Part shown: in pieces, positions 18,249 through 28,560 of the stretch
Position numbering within the stretch: the first letter of the stretch is position 1
Layout: the number at the start of each line of letters is the position of its first letter
Program-made: the position numbers and the translations under genes
NCBI GenBank assembly: GCA_018970605.1
Contig: JAGWWA010000003.1
Coordinates: 1-64,000, forward strand
DNA: 64,000 bases
Source: Planctomycetota bacterium
GTDB lineage: Bacteria > Planctomycetota > Planctomycetia > Pirellulales > UBA1268
Direction: 5' to 3'
Notes under the pieces: model-generated
The model's input: the letters and a program-made list of their open reading frames with translations, nothing else
Told to the model about the DNA's origin: nothing
Databases searched by the model: none

Positions 18249-19739
18249 TCATTCCAGCTCCGGGAGCATTTCCTCGGCGAGAGCCGCCTCGCGCAGCTTC
18301 TCAAGCGCCTTGGCCTCGATCTGCCGCACCCTCTCCTTGGTGACGCCGAGCGCCGAGCCGACTTCCTTGAGGGTCTGGGGCTCGTGCTGGTGGTCGAGGC
18401 CGTAGCGGCGGATGATGATCGTCTGCTCGCGTGAATCGAGGCGGTCGAGGAACTTGCCGACCTGGGCGAGCCGGTCATTGGCGGCCATTCGCTCCTGGTT
18501 CTCGTCCGACCGCCGGTCGGCGGCCGACTGCAGGAGCTCCATGTCGGCGGCACGGAACCGGTCGCGGTGCTTGTGCTCGTCGGGGATGGAGCGGGCGTAG
18601 TTCTTCATGATCGCCCACGACGCGTAGGTGCTGAACTTGTTGCCGCGGGCGTAGTCGAACTTTTCCACGGCGCGGATCAGCGACATGTTGCCGTCGCTGA
18701 CGAGATCGAAAAAGCTGTCGCCAGGGGAGACGCGGCGCTTCGCGATCGACACCACCAGGCGGAGGTTGGCCCGCACGATGCGGTTCTTGATCTCGACGAT
18801 CTCCCCGTAGATCCGCTCGATCTGATCCATCAGCCTGGCGCTGGGGCGTTCGAGGTCGAGCTGTTCGCGGAGCGTCGCCGCCTTGTGCTTGAGGTAGTTG
18901 AACTTCCGGAACAGCCACACCTCTTGCTCGCGGGTGAGCAGCGGCACTTCGTACAGACTCGCCAGGTAGGCGGGCAGCCCGCTGGGCCGCCGCACCCGCT
19001 TGACGTCGGGCACGCCGGGATACGGCTGATCGACGACCTTTTCCGCGCTGGCCCTCGAGAACAGGGCGTTGGGAATGTTGTCGAGCGGGAGTTGCATCAC
19101 CTGCTCGGCCCGCTGGGCGAGGATCACACGGTAGATGCTCGCCTTCGAGCGATGGTAGCGGCGGGCGATGGAATCGACGGGCTCGCCGGAGAGATGATGC
19201 TGGTAGATGCGGGCGCGGCTCTCCGGACGCAGGTGCCCATCGGCCGTGGGGAACACGGCAGTGTCGGGGTGGTCCTGGTCGTACCGCTTGAGCGTGTAGC
19301 GGATCGTCTCCACGCTCCTGCCGAGCCGTTCGGCGATGCGGCGATGCACGTCGGCCGGGCAGGCTCCTGCGACCGCGAGTCGCCGGGCCCACGACACGAT
19401 CTTTTCGTGCTCGTCGCCGGAGAGCTGGCTGAAGCGGCTGCCCCGCTCGATCCGCAACGGATTGTCGCGGATGAACCGCTCGACGGCACTGGCGAGGAAG
19501 CCAACACGTCGCCGGCCGTCAACGGAGTAGCGTTGGGCGACGAGGCCATGATCCCGCCACCGCGAGATCGTCTTGGTGGACACGTTGAAGCGGCGGGCCA
19601 ACTCCTCGATGGAGAGCACCTGCTCGCCGGCCTGGATGTCACCACACGGCCCGATCGCGGGCGGCACGTCGCCACGGCCGTCGCCGGACACGTCGTCGAA
19701 GAGCCGGATGAAGTTGTCGCTGGGAGCACTGGAACGCAT
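18249..19739 (-). CDS. Sigma-70 family RNA polymerase sigma factor with N-terminal HTH extension
   Basis: Sigma region 2 (IVRANLRLVVSIAKRR...DLVSDGNMSLIRAVEKFDYARGNKFSTYASWAIMKNYARSIPDEH) and region 4 (TLKEVGSALGVTKERVRQIEAKALEKLRE); N-terminal MerR/excisionase-like HTH LSIEELARRFNVSTKTISRWRDHGLV; SD AGGAG 5' of ATG. Confidence 0.88.
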   Translation of the reverse strand: MRSSAPSDNFIRLFDDVSGDGRGDVPPAIGPCGDIQAGEQVLSIEELARRFNVSTKTISRWRDHGLVAQRYSVDGRRRVGFLASAVERFIRDNPLRIERGSRFSQLSGDEHEKIVSWARRLAVAGACPADVHRRIAERLGRSVETIRYTLKRYDQDHPDTAVFPTADGHLRPESRARIYQHHLSGEPVDSIARRYHRSKASIYRVILAQRAEQVMQLPLDNIPNALFSRASAEKVVDQPYPGVPDVKRVRRPSGLPAYLASLYEVPLLTREQEVWLFRKFNYLKHKAATLREQLDLERPSARLMDQIERIYGEIVEIKNRIVRANLRLVVSIAKRRVSPGDSFFDLVSDGNMSLIRAVEKFDYARGNKFSTYASWAIMKNYARSIPDEHKHRDRFRAADMELLQSAADRRSDENQERMAANDRLAQVGKFLDRLDSREQTIIIRRYGLDHQHEPQTLKEVGSALGVTKERVRQIEAKALEKLREAALAEEMLPELE

Positions 19740-20002
19740 GATCATTCTCCTACTGGCGGCCGTGCCAGCTGTTGTGACGGGGCGCAGCGACCGCACGGGC
19801 GTGCTGCCCGAGCCATTCGCCTCGCTCCGACTGGGTCGTGACCGAGACACACCGTCCCATGCGTATGGCGGACATCCCTGGCCGCCGTCCGTGCTTGAGG
19901 ACGTGCTTTTTATACGGAGCCGCCTCAAGTCCGGTTCATGGACAACTGGGATTCTTGAGTGTTTTTCAATTGACCGGCTGACGAGAATGGTCTCAAAAAC
20001 GA

Positions 20003-20031
20003 CGTAAGTGTATTCGGTGAAATGACTTACG
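20003..20031. promoter_or_regulatory. Short dyad CGTAAGT-N15-ACTTACG in the AT-rich divergent intergenic region
   Basis: Perfect 7-bp arms between the sigma factor gene and the 20275 gene. Confidence 0.3.
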
Positions 20032-20274
20032 GCACGCGATGGGCTCTGGCGGATTCTCGTTTTGCTGCTGGTGTGCGGCCCTGCGGCCACGAATCCAGCG
20101 GAAAAGTTTCACCAGACACTTTCGTCGCGGGGTTTGGCGGCGGTGTCGCGGAGAACTTTGGCGGGATGAGGGCTGATGGCGACGGATGCACCTTCCTGCA
20201 GGACGAAGAAGGGAGTGTTTGGCGGCCGGTGGGCGTCGCCGGGCCGGATGGATGGTGGAGCGGGGGTGCGGCAG

Positions 20275-21945
20275 ATGGCAGGAACGTCGACGAACCGGAG
20301 TCGATCATGGGCGGGCCTGCTGCTCGCCTCGGCCATCCTTCTGGAGTCATGCCTGCCGGGTTTTGGCCTCCTGAGTCCCGGGACTCCGTTGGCTCGGGCC
20401 GATGACGAGCGTGGTGGTGACGAACCAATCGTTGTCGCCGAGTCGCCGGTCGCCGGCGCCGAGGCGGAGGATACGCCCGCCGCGGTCGAATCGGATGCGT
20501 CGGGCGAAGCACAGGAGTCGGCGGAGCCCCAGCCAACCGCTGCATCGGATCCGCCGGAAGAGCCCTTGACGGCCGGCCCGGTCGAAACTGCCGACAACGG
20601 CGTGCTCGCATCGTCGCCATCCCACCGCATTCGGATCAAACTTGACGTCGCGGGCGAGATCTTCGCGCCGGCGGGTCGCGATGTGCCACCCGTGAGACGG
20701 CCGATCGCGGTCGATGCGCGGTTCGACTTCGTGGAGACGCACTCCGACGAACCGGGCCGCGGCGTGACCCGCCGCTATCGCGACGCCGTCGCCGATGTGC
20801 GGGTCGATGACGCCGTTCGCACGACACGTCTGCCGCCCGACGCCCGCAGGCTGCGGGCGGTGCTCGAAGGGTCGACGCCGATGCCGTGGCTGGAAACGGG
20901 CTTCCTCAGCCGTGCGGAACTGGACCTGCTGGAGACGCCGTTCGATCCGCTCCTGCTCGACCGCCTCCTTCCGGAGAAGCCTGTCACGATCGGCGATTCA
21001 TGGACGGTCTCGGCTGACGCCGTCGCCGGCCTGCTGGCGATCGATACGGTGGAGTCGGGGAACCTCGACGCGAAACTCGTCGAGGTCGTCGATGGACGCG
21101 CCGAGGTGAAACTCGCGGGGATCATCGACGGGGCCGTTGACGGGGTGCCCACGCACGTCGTTGTGGAAGGCGCGTGTGGTGCGGCCGCCAGCGAGGTCGA
21201 TGGCGGCGTGCGTGTGGGCGACGGGATCGCGAACCTTGCCGTGACGATTCAGGAACGACGCGAGGCGAGCCACGTCGCTCCCGGCTTCGACGTCGAGGCC
21301 AGGCTCACGGTTGCCCGCGTGTCGACGGAGGAGCAGGCAGATGCCGGCGGCGAGTCGGCGGAGCCCACCGGCACCGAAGGACGACGGCGGGGCAGCGGCA
21401 GGCCGGGATTCGTCTCACACCGCGATGCGGTGGGCCGCTACGACCTCGTGCACGACGCGAGGTGGCGGGCGATCGAGGACGGTCCGGAGGGCTTGGTGAT
21501 GCGGTACGTCGATCGCGGGGCCCTGGTGGCGCAGTGCTCGATCACAGCGCTGCCTCGGGCGTCGTCGCAGTCGCCGCCCACCATCGCCGAGGTGGAGCGG
21601 GATCTCCAGCGTTCCCTCGCGGGGCAGTTCGGCAGGCTCGAGCACTCGTCCGAAGCGACGCGAAGCGACGGTGTCCGGCTGGTGCGGGTGGTGGCGACGG
21701 GCCGGGCTGACGGGCTGGCATTTCGCTGGATCCACTACGTGCTCACCGATGCGGACGGCGACCGGTTGGCCGCGACGTGCACGCTCGAGGATTCGCTCGA
21801 AAAGCGGTTTGGGACGGCCGATCGGGAGTTGGTGGACGGCATCAGGCTTCCGGCCGGCGTCGAATCGGGAGCCGAAACAGCGGGGAAAGATGGGAGCGGC
21901 CCCGACCGCGAGGCCCGGCTGCCGCAGGAATCCCGCACGCCTTGA
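20275..21945 (+). CDS. Hypothetical secreted protein
   Basis: Signal-like MAGTSTNRSRSWAGLLLASAILLESCLPGF; no family recognised. Confidence 0.6.
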   Translation: MAGTSTNRSRSWAGLLLASAILLESCLPGFGLLSPGTPLARADDERGGDEPIVVAESPVAGAEAEDTPAAVESDASGEAQESAEPQPTAASDPPEEPLTAGPVETADNGVLASSPSHRIRIKLDVAGEIFAPAGRDVPPVRRPIAVDARFDFVETHSDEPGRGVTRRYRDAVADVRVDDAVRTTRLPPDARRLRAVLEGSTPMPWLETGFLSRAELDLLETPFDPLLLDRLLPEKPVTIGDSWTVSADAVAGLLAIDTVESGNLDAKLVEVVDGRAEVKLAGIIDGAVDGVPTHVVVEGACGAAASEVDGGVRVGDGIANLAVTIQERREASHVAPGFDVEARLTVARVSTEEQADAGGESAEPTGTEGRRRGSGRPGFVSHRDAVGRYDLVHDARWRAIEDGPEGLVMRYVDRGALVAQCSITALPRASSQSPPTIAEVERDLQRSLAGQFGRLEHSSEATRSDGVRLVRVVATGRADGLAFRWIHYVLTDADGDRLAATCTLEDSLEKRFGTADRELVDGIRLPAGVESGAETAGKDGSGPDREARLPQESRTP

Positions 21946-22115
21946 CGCTGCCTGGTTTCACGGCGACACTCCTTTTCGTGCGGAAATGCCCCTTTCGCTC
22001 GCGTCGGGGCGCTGCCGCAGTACGAGTTCGACAGGAGATCCGCCGGCCCGGTGTGCGAGCAGCACGACGTCGTTCCGGCTGGCGGTCATCCGATCCGCGG
22101 CCGGAGGCGTGAGCC

Positions 22116-22616
22116 ATCGAGAAGCAGCATCGCATCAACGAGCAGATCCGGATCACTCCGATCCGGGTGATTTCGGCAGAAGGCGGACAGCTCGGCATCA
22201 TTTCGACCGACGAGGCGATGAGCCTCGCGCGGGAAGCAGGTCTCGACCTGGTGGAGGTGGCGCCCAATGAGAAGCCGCCCGTCTGCCGGATCATGGACTT
22301 CGGCAAGTTCAAGTACCAGCAGAAGAAGAAGCATCACAAGACCCACGTTCATCACGCAAAGATCAAGGAGATCCGCCTCCGTCCCAAGACGGGTGAGCAC
22401 GACATCGAGTTCAAGGTCAATCAGGCGAAGGGCTTTCTGCTCCACAAAGACAAGGTGGTCGTCTCGGTTGTCTTTCGCGGCCGAGAACTCGCCCACATCG
22501 ACGAGGGGCAGCGTGTCATGAAGCAGATCGTCGAGCAGCTCGAGCCCGTCAGCAAGGTCGAGGCGCCTCCGCAGCAGATGGGCCGCAGGCTCGTGTGCAC
22601 CTTGTCGCCCAAGTAA
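22116..22616 (+). CDS. infC: Translation initiation factor IF-3, probable AUC start codon
   Basis: [67 protein letters not shown]; in-frame TGA at 22110, GGAGG at 22103 and ATC at 22116; first GTG (22167) would delete the conserved N-terminus. Confidence 0.85.
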   Translation: MEKQHRINEQIRITPIRVISAEGGQLGIISTDEAMSLAREAGLDLVEVAPNEKPPVCRIMDFGKFKYQQKKKHHKTHVHHAKIKEIRLRPKTGEHDIEFKVNQAKGFLLHKDKVVVSVVFRGRELAHIDEGQRVMKQIVEQLEPVSKVEAPPQQMGRRLVCTLSPK

Positions 22617-22674
22617 ACCCAGCCGCACGTTCCCGCAAGCACCACCACCGTACCTCGCACCAGGAGCATCACCC

Positions 22675-22878
22675 ATGCCGAAGCAGAAGACCCACAAGGG
22701 CGTCAAGAAGCGTTTCCGGATCACCGCCACCGGCAAGGTGAAGCATCGCCGCGCCGGCACGAGCCACTTGCAGGTCCGCCTGACGGCGAAGCGGAAGCGG
22801 AAGCTCCGTGGCACCGGCGTGCTGGCGGAGTCGGACGTGCACCGGATCCACGACGCACTCGGCAAGTACAGCTACTGA
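22675..22878 (+). CDS. rpmI: 50S ribosomal protein L35
   Basis: MPKQKTHKGVKKRFRITATGKVKHRRAGTSHL... Confidence 0.95.
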   Translation: MPKQKTHKGVKKRFRITATGKVKHRRAGTSHLQVRLTAKRKRKLRGTGVLAESDVHRIHDALGKYSY

Positions 22879-22997
22879 GTTCACGCATGCACCGCCCTCG
22901 TGGCCGGTGCATGCTGGGCGTGAGAGCCCGCCATCCGGGCGGGCAGTTGGGTGGCGCTTCGTGGCCATGTTCGGGCTCCGCGTGATCCTCGCGTACG

Positions 22998-23050
22998 AGC
23001 CCAACGCCGTGAGGCGTGGGGCGAACTGCCGCCAGACGTCGCCTCCCGTT
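22998..23050 (-). repeat. Family-E dispersed repeat, copy in rpmI-rplT gap
   Basis: Reverse complement contains GTCTGGCGGCAGTTCGCCCCACGCCTCACGGCGTTGGGCT, matching 39641-39722 and 47401-47474. Confidence 0.7.
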
Positions 23051-23124
23051 TGATGCGCCGGGGACTCACCCTCTGCCATCCCCGACCTGCCATCCCTGAC
23101 CCACGACGAACCGCAGGCCCGTAT

Positions 23125-23151
23125 CCCCTCGCTCGCGCTCCGGGCTTCCTG
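23125..23151 (+). repeat. Family-B repeat in rpmI-rplT gap
   Basis: CCCCTCGCTCGCGCTCCGGGCTTCCTG. Confidence 0.6.
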
Positions 23152-23252
23152 GGCAGGCCGGTCATCCGGGCGGTGCGGGGCACGCTACCGGTGCGAGCCG
23201 ACGGTCGGGGGCACGCGCAGCGGCCGGTGACATGTGCGGACGCTGGTCGCCG

Positions 23253-23322
23253 GGATACCGTTGGGGCAGAGAACTCGCACATGCCGCCGGCTGCGAGCAT
23301 GTCACCGCCGGCGGCTCGTCCT
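23253..23322 (+). repeat. Family-G dispersed repeat in rpmI-rplT gap
   Basis: TACCGTTGGGGCAGAGAACTCGCACATGCCGCCGGCTGCGAGCATGTCACCGCCGGCGG; reverse-complement relative at 43577-43655. Confidence 0.7.
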
Positions 23323-23471
23323 ACCGTTTGATCTCGCGCCCCTTCCCGCCCCCCGCTCACGAAAACCCGCCGAAATTTCCCCCCGCCCTTGCAATTGCGT
23401 CGATTCACGCCAGATTTTAGGGTTCTCCATTCCGGGCCCCAGAGGCCCCCAGCCGTCCAAGGTTTCGAGCC

Positions 23472-23849
23472 ATGCGTACCAAGAGCGTCGTCCCGCGTCT
23501 CCGTGCCAAGAAGCGTCTCTTCAAGCGGGTGAAGGGCTCCGTCGGCGGTCGTCGCCGCCTGCTCCGCACCGCCAAGGAGTCGATCATCCGTGCCGGTGTC
23601 TACGCACGCCGCGACCGGCGGCGGAAGAAGCGGGACTTTCGGCGGCTCTGGATCGTGCGGCTCAATGCAGCCTGCCGCGAGCGGGGCTTCCGCTACAGCC
23701 AGTTGATCGCGGGCCTCGACAAGATCGGCTGCGAGCTCGATCGCCGGACGCTCGCCGAGATGGCGGTGCTCGACCCGACCGGGTTCGATGCCATCGCCGC
23801 CGAGGTGCGGAAGGCCCTCGGCCTGCCGGAGCCGGCCGCGGTCGCGTGA
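23472..23849 (+). CDS. rplT: 50S ribosomal protein L20
   Basis: [72 protein letters not shown]. Confidence 0.93.
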   Translation: MRTKSVVPRLRAKKRLFKRVKGSVGGRRRLLRTAKESIIRAGVYARRDRRRKKRDFRRLWIVRLNAACRERGFRYSQLIAGLDKIGCELDRRTLAEMAVLDPTGFDAIAAEVRKALGLPEPAAVA

Positions 23850-23853
23850 CGCC

Positions 23854-24873
23854 GTGACAGCCGTGCCGCTCGACATGTTCCGCGCCGAACTCGATCGGCT
23901 GCGGGCCGACGCGGAACTGGCCCTGTCGGCGGCGATCGATGCCGCCGCTCTCGAAGCGGCGAGAATCGAGTTTCTCGGCGCCAAGAGCGGGAGACTGAAG
24001 GCGATCCAGAAGTCGCTCGGTGGCCTCGCCCCGGCCGACAAGCCCGCCGGCGGCAAGCAGTTCAACGACGCGAAGAACGCCATCACCGCCTGCTTCGAGG
24101 CAGCGCAGGCTCGCGTGGCGGCAGGGTCATCGGGGCCGGCGGTCTCGGCGATCGACGTCACGCTGCCCGCCGATCCATTCCGCCTCGGCCACCTGCATCC
24201 GATCACGAAGACGATTCGCCGCGTCCAGGAGATCATGGGCCGGCTGGGCTTCGAGAGCGTCGATGGGCCGGAAGTCGAAGACCAGTGGCACAACTTCGAG
24301 GCACTCGCGATTCCGGCCGAGCATCCGGCCCGCGACCCGCTCGACAACTTCTATCTGGCAGTCGCCCGCGGATCCGACCCGCTTCTGCTGCGGTCGCAGA
24401 CCAGCACCGTGCAGATCCGGGTGATGGAGAACCGCGAGCCGCCGCTGCGGATCGTGTCGCTGGGTCGCGTCTACCGCCCAGACACCGCCGACGCCACGCA
24501 CTACCCGATGTTCCATCAGGTGGAGGGCCTGCTCGTGGAGCCCGGCACCACCATGGCCCACCTCAAGAGCGTGCTGCGGATGTTCGCGTCGAGTTTTCTC
24601 GGCGGCGATGTGAAGGTGCGGTTCCGGCCGTCGTTCTTCCCGTTCACCGAGCCGAGCGTGGAGGTCGACATGGAGTGGGGTGGCCGCTGGGTTGAAATGG
24701 GCGGTGCCGGGATGGTCGATCCGGCCGTTCTCGAGGCGGTTGGCTACGACCCGGACACCGTCACCGGATTCGCTTTCGGGCTGGGCGTGGAGCGGATCGC
24801 CGCCCGACGCCACGGCGTGGACGACATTCGCGACTTCTACCGCAACGACGTCAGGTTCCTGAGGCAGTTCTGA
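23854..24873 (+). CDS. pheS: Phenylalanine--tRNA ligase alpha subunit
   Basis: [69 protein letters not shown] 23854 or ATG 23875 start. Confidence 0.94.
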   Translation: MTAVPLDMFRAELDRLRADAELALSAAIDAAALEAARIEFLGAKSGRLKAIQKSLGGLAPADKPAGGKQFNDAKNAITACFEAAQARVAAGSSGPAVSAIDVTLPADPFRLGHLHPITKTIRRVQEIMGRLGFESVDGPEVEDQWHNFEALAIPAEHPARDPLDNFYLAVARGSDPLLLRSQTSTVQIRVMENREPPLRIVSLGRVYRPDTADATHYPMFHQVEGLLVEPGTTMAHLKSVLRMFASSFLGGDVKVRFRPSFFPFTEPSVEVDMEWGGRWVEMGGAGMVDPAVLEAVGYDPDTVTGFAFGLGVERIAARRHGVDDIRDFYRNDVRFLRQF

Positions 24874-24877
24874 CGCC

Positions 24878-26938
24878 ATGATCATCTCCACGAACTGGCT
24901 GGCGGATTACGTGCAGGCCCCGGGCTCGGTCGACGACATGGTCGAGCGACTGCTCATGTCGGGGCTCAACCATGAGTCGACGACGACGGTGGGCGACGAC
25001 ACCGCGGTCGAGATCGAGGTCACGAGCAACCGCCCCGACTGCCTCGGCCACATCGGCGTGGCCCGAGAGGTGGCGGTGCTCTTCGGGCGGCCGCTCCACG
25101 TGCCCGACCCGCGGCCGCTCGAGGGCGCCGGCGAGGCCGCGCGGAGCATCGCCGTCGAGATCCGTTCGCCGGAGATCTGCCCCTGCTACACGGCGAGGGT
25201 GATCCGCGGGGTGAGGGTGGGGCCGAGCCCCACGTGGCTCATCGACCGGCTGGCCACGGTGGGCGTGGCGAGCGTCAACAACGTGGTGGACGTCACCAAC
25301 TACGTCATGCTCGAGAGCGGTCAGCCGCTGCACGCCTTCGACCTCGCGAAGATCCGGGGCGGCCGGATCGTGGTGCGGCGGGCGGTCGAGGGCGAGCCGT
25401 TCGTCGCCATCAACCACAAGACCTACACGCTCTCCGAGCGGATGTGCGTGATCGCCGACGCCGAGCGACCCGTGGCGCTTGCCGGCGTGATGGGGGGCGC
25501 CGACACCGAGATCGCCGCGGACACTGCGGACGTGCTCCTCGAGTCGGCGCAGTTTGCGCCGCTGCCGGTGCGGGCCGCCGCCCGCGGGCTCGTGCTCGCG
25601 AGCGCCTCGTCCTATCGTTTCGAACGCGGACCCGACCCCGCGATGGTCGATTGGGCGAGCCGCCGGGCCGCCGGGTTGATCCTCGAACTCGCGGGCGGTT
25701 CGCTCGATCGTGGCGTCGTGGTGGCTGGGCAACTGGCCTGTGCCCCGGCCGAGATCCGGCTGGCCGCGGAGCGGGTCGGCGAGGTGCTCGGCGTCGACAT
25801 CGCCGACGCCCGCCAGCGGCAGATCCTCACGGCACTCGGCTTTGTCGAGGCCCGCGGTTCCGCCCCGCATGACCACCGCTGGCGGGCCCCCACGTGGCGG
25901 CGCGACTGCTGGCGGGAGATCGACCTGGTCGAGGAGATCGCGCGGATCGAGGGCTATGGCCACGTGCCGGAGAACGCCGTGATCGCGGCGCGGCCGATCG
26001 AACTCTCGGCCCGCGAGCAGACGGTGCGGCGGGCCTCCGAGGTGCTCGTGGCCGCCGGGCTCTGCGAGGCGATGACGCGAAGCGTGGTGGCGGAGGAGAT
26101 GGCCTCGATGCCGAGTCCGTGGGGCGACACCGCCCCGCTCGCGATTTCGCCCCCCTTGGTGCGCGGTGCCGACCGGCTGCGACGGAGCCTGCTGCCGAGC
26201 CTGCTCGACGCCCGTGCGGGGAACGAAGCCGTCGGCGTGAACGACGCCGACCTCTTCGAGATCGCCCGCGGGTATCTCGGCCGCCGCGATGGCGAGCACG
26301 CGGCGAGGGGGCCCGTGGAGGAGCCGCTCCTGGCAGGGATCGTGGTTGGCGGTGGCTTCTCGAGGGCCAAGGGGCTCTGCGACGCGGTCCTCGCCGGCTT
26401 GGGCCTCGCCGGTGACGGGATTCGCCTCGTTTATCGGCCGACCGATTGTCCGCCCTTTGCGGTTGGGCGTGCGGCCGAGGTGCTGCTCGAGCGATCCGGC
26501 CACGCGGCGGAGCGGGTGGCGGTCGTGGGGGAGGTGGCCGCCGACATGGCCGGCCGGCTGGGTCTGCAGGGGTGCGTGTCGGCCGCCGAGGTGCGGCTCG
26601 ACCGGCTCACCTTCGCAGCCTCGATCGAGCGGCCCCTCGTGAAGCCGAGCGACTTTCCGGCCGTGCAGCGGGATGTGAACCTCGTGGTGGACGAGACGGT
26701 GCCGTGGGGCGATGTCGAGGCGGCGATTCGCGCGGCGGCGGGGGCCGTCTTGGAGGACTGCCGGCTCGTGCAGATCTGGCGGGATGCCGACCGCCTGGGG
26801 GCCGGTCGTAAGAGCTTCGTCGTGGCGGTATCGCTTCGCAGCGCGACCGGCACGCTCTCGGGTGACGAGGCCGGCCGGATCGTCGATGGCGTGGTTGCCG
26901 AGTGTGGCCGTCGGGTGAACGCCGTGCTCAGGTCGTAA
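24878..26938 (+). CDS. pheT: Phenylalanine--tRNA ligase beta subunit
   Basis: [68 protein letters not shown]. Confidence 0.94.
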   Translation: MIISTNWLADYVQAPGSVDDMVERLLMSGLNHESTTTVGDDTAVEIEVTSNRPDCLGHIGVAREVAVLFGRPLHVPDPRPLEGAGEAARSIAVEIRSPEICPCYTARVIRGVRVGPSPTWLIDRLATVGVASVNNVVDVTNYVMLESGQPLHAFDLAKIRGGRIVVRRAVEGEPFVAINHKTYTLSERMCVIADAERPVALAGVMGGADTEIAADTADVLLESAQFAPLPVRAAARGLVLASASSYRFERGPDPAMVDWASRRAAGLILELAGGSLDRGVVVAGQLACAPAEIRLAAERVGEVLGVDIADARQRQILTALGFVEARGSAPHDHRWRAPTWRRDCWREIDLVEEIARIEGYGHVPENAVIAARPIELSAREQTVRRASEVLVAAGLCEAMTRSVVAEEMASMPSPWGDTAPLAISPPLVRGADRLRRSLLPSLLDARAGNEAVGVNDADLFEIARGYLGRRDGEHAARGPVEEPLLAGIVVGGGFSRAKGLCDAVLAGLGLAGDGIRLVYRPTDCPPFAVGRAAEVLLERSGHAAERVAVVGEVAADMAGRLGLQGCVSAAEVRLDRLTFAASIERPLVKPSDFPAVQRDVNLVVDETVPWGDVEAAIRAAAGAVLEDCRLVQIWRDADRLGAGRKSFVVAVSLRSATGTLSGDEAGRIVDGVVAECGRRVNAVLRS

Positions 26939-26977
26939 AACACCGGTCGTTGACGACCGGCTCAGCCGTCGGGAGCG

Positions 26978-28300
26978 GTGTGCATGCCCGAGCCGCGACA
27001 GATCACCGCCGCCCCTCACGGCCACGTGCTCACGAACTGCGGTGTCTGGTCACCCGACTCGCGGTGGATCGTCTACGACGTTCGGTCCACTCCGGACGGC
27101 TCGGTCTTCGACGGCACGCGGATCGAGCGGGTTGATGTGGAGACGGGGACGGTCGAGGTGCTCTACGAGTCGCGGCATGGCGCGTGCTGCGGCGTCGTGA
27201 CGGCAAGCCCGGTGGACGACCGCGTGGTCTTCATCCAGGGGCCCGAGTCGCCAGAGCCCGACTGGACGTATGGCGCCGCCCGCCGCCAGGGCGTGGTGGT
27301 GCGGGCGTCGCGGCCCGGTGTGGCCGAGAATCTCGATGCCCGCGATCTCACGCCTCCCTTCACGCCCGGCGCCCTCCGCGGCGGCAGCCACGTGCACGTG
27401 TTTTCGCCCGATGGTGCCGCGGTGAGTTTCACCTACGAGGACGCCCTGCTCGAAGCGGCGGCGGCTGGCGGTGTGGCCGCTGAGCGAAACCTCCGCGGCG
27501 TGGGGTTGAGCGTCTGCGGAAGGCCGACGACGGTGCCGAGGAGGCACCCGCGCAACCACGACGGCTCCACGTTTACCGTGCTCGGATCGCGACTGTGTGA
27601 TGTGCCGCGGCCGGGCAGCGACCAGATTTCGAGAGCCTTCGAGGAGGCTTGGATCGGTACGAACGGCTACGTGCGCGCCGACGGCTCTCGGCAGCGGAGG
27701 GCGATCGCGTTCCAGGGCCACGTGGTGACCGCCGCAGGAGCGACGATCGGCGAGGTGTTCGTCCTCGATCTCCCGGATGATCTGGCCGATCTGGCGGTCG
27801 CCGGCGACGGGCCGCTCGAGGGCACGGCGGTCACGCGGCCTGTGCCGCCGCGCTGCGTCAGGCAGCGACGGCTGACGTTCACGGCCGACCGCCGCCATCC
27901 CGGCATCCAGGGGCCGCGGCACTGGCTGCGGTCGAGCCCCGACGGCGCACGAATCGCGTTTCTGATGCGGGACGACGCCGGCGTTGCGCAGCTCTGCGTC
28001 GTGAGCCCTGCCGGCGGAGAGCCGCGGCAGGTCACGCACGACGCGACCGGCATCGCCAGTGCGTTTTCCTGGAGCCCCGACGGCTGCAGGATTGCGTGCG
28101 TGATCGACGGGAGCGTGTGTCTCGTCGCTGTCGACAGCGGCGAAGTGACCAGGGTCACGCCGCCGGTTCGCGACAGCTCGGCACCGCGACCGGAGGCGTG
28201 CGTGATCTCGCCCGACGGGAGTCGCATCGCCTACGTGCGTCATCTCGCCGCCAGCGCAGGCCGGGCCTGGAATCAGATCTTCACCGTCGGGACTGTGTAG
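26978..28300 (+). CDS. DUF3748 (YidR/TolB-propeller-like) protein
   Basis: RQITAAPHGHVLTNCGVWSPDSRWIVYDVRS...RGGSHVHVFSPDGAAVSFTYEDALL; further SPDG propeller blades. Confidence 0.75.
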   Translation: MCMPEPRQITAAPHGHVLTNCGVWSPDSRWIVYDVRSTPDGSVFDGTRIERVDVETGTVEVLYESRHGACCGVVTASPVDDRVVFIQGPESPEPDWTYGAARRQGVVVRASRPGVAENLDARDLTPPFTPGALRGGSHVHVFSPDGAAVSFTYEDALLEAAAAGGVAAERNLRGVGLSVCGRPTTVPRRHPRNHDGSTFTVLGSRLCDVPRPGSDQISRAFEEAWIGTNGYVRADGSRQRRAIAFQGHVVTAAGATIGEVFVLDLPDDLADLAVAGDGPLEGTAVTRPVPPRCVRQRRLTFTADRRHPGIQGPRHWLRSSPDGARIAFLMRDDAGVAQLCVVSPAGGEPRQVTHDATGIASAFSWSPDGCRIACVIDGSVCLVAVDSGEVTRVTPPVRDSSAPRPEACVISPDGSRIAYVRHLAASAGRAWNQIFTVGTV

Positions 28301-28320
28301 GACGAGTCACACGTGATCCG

Positions 28321-28358
28321 TGCGCACGCCCCCATCGCTCACGCGATTGGGCTTCCTG
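28321..28358 (+). repeat. Family-C repeat (CCCATCGCTCACGCGATTGGGCTTCCTG)
   Basis: Same motif at 48335-48365 and inverted at about 8905-8930 and 9148-9178. Confidence 0.65.
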
Positions 28359-28422
28359 AAGCCATCACTGCGGTGCCCCACGCCTCACGGCGGTGGGCGT
28401 CCTGAAGGCATCACTGCGAAGA

Positions 28423-28560
28423 GCTCGGGGCTACCCGTGCCCTCGAGCGGGCTGTGGGAGCAAGCGAAGCCAGGATGGCGAAGCGCAGCGGACACGCAGA
28501 GAGCCGAGGCCAGGATGGCTGAGGCGAACGTCCAGCGAGAGGGCATGGGTAGCCCCGAGC
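28423..28560. repeat. MITE-like dispersed element, copy 2 (family A), best-preserved termini
   Basis: GCTCGGGGCTACCCGTGCCCTC ... GAGGGCATGGGTAGCCCCGAGC terminal inverted repeats; core matches 2335-2470 and 48177-48316. Confidence 0.9.

Noticed and set aside
19746-20090. N-terminal extension of the sigma factor ORF
   Set aside because: Covers an AT-rich promoter-like region; SD-preceded ATGs at 19745/19739 fit better.
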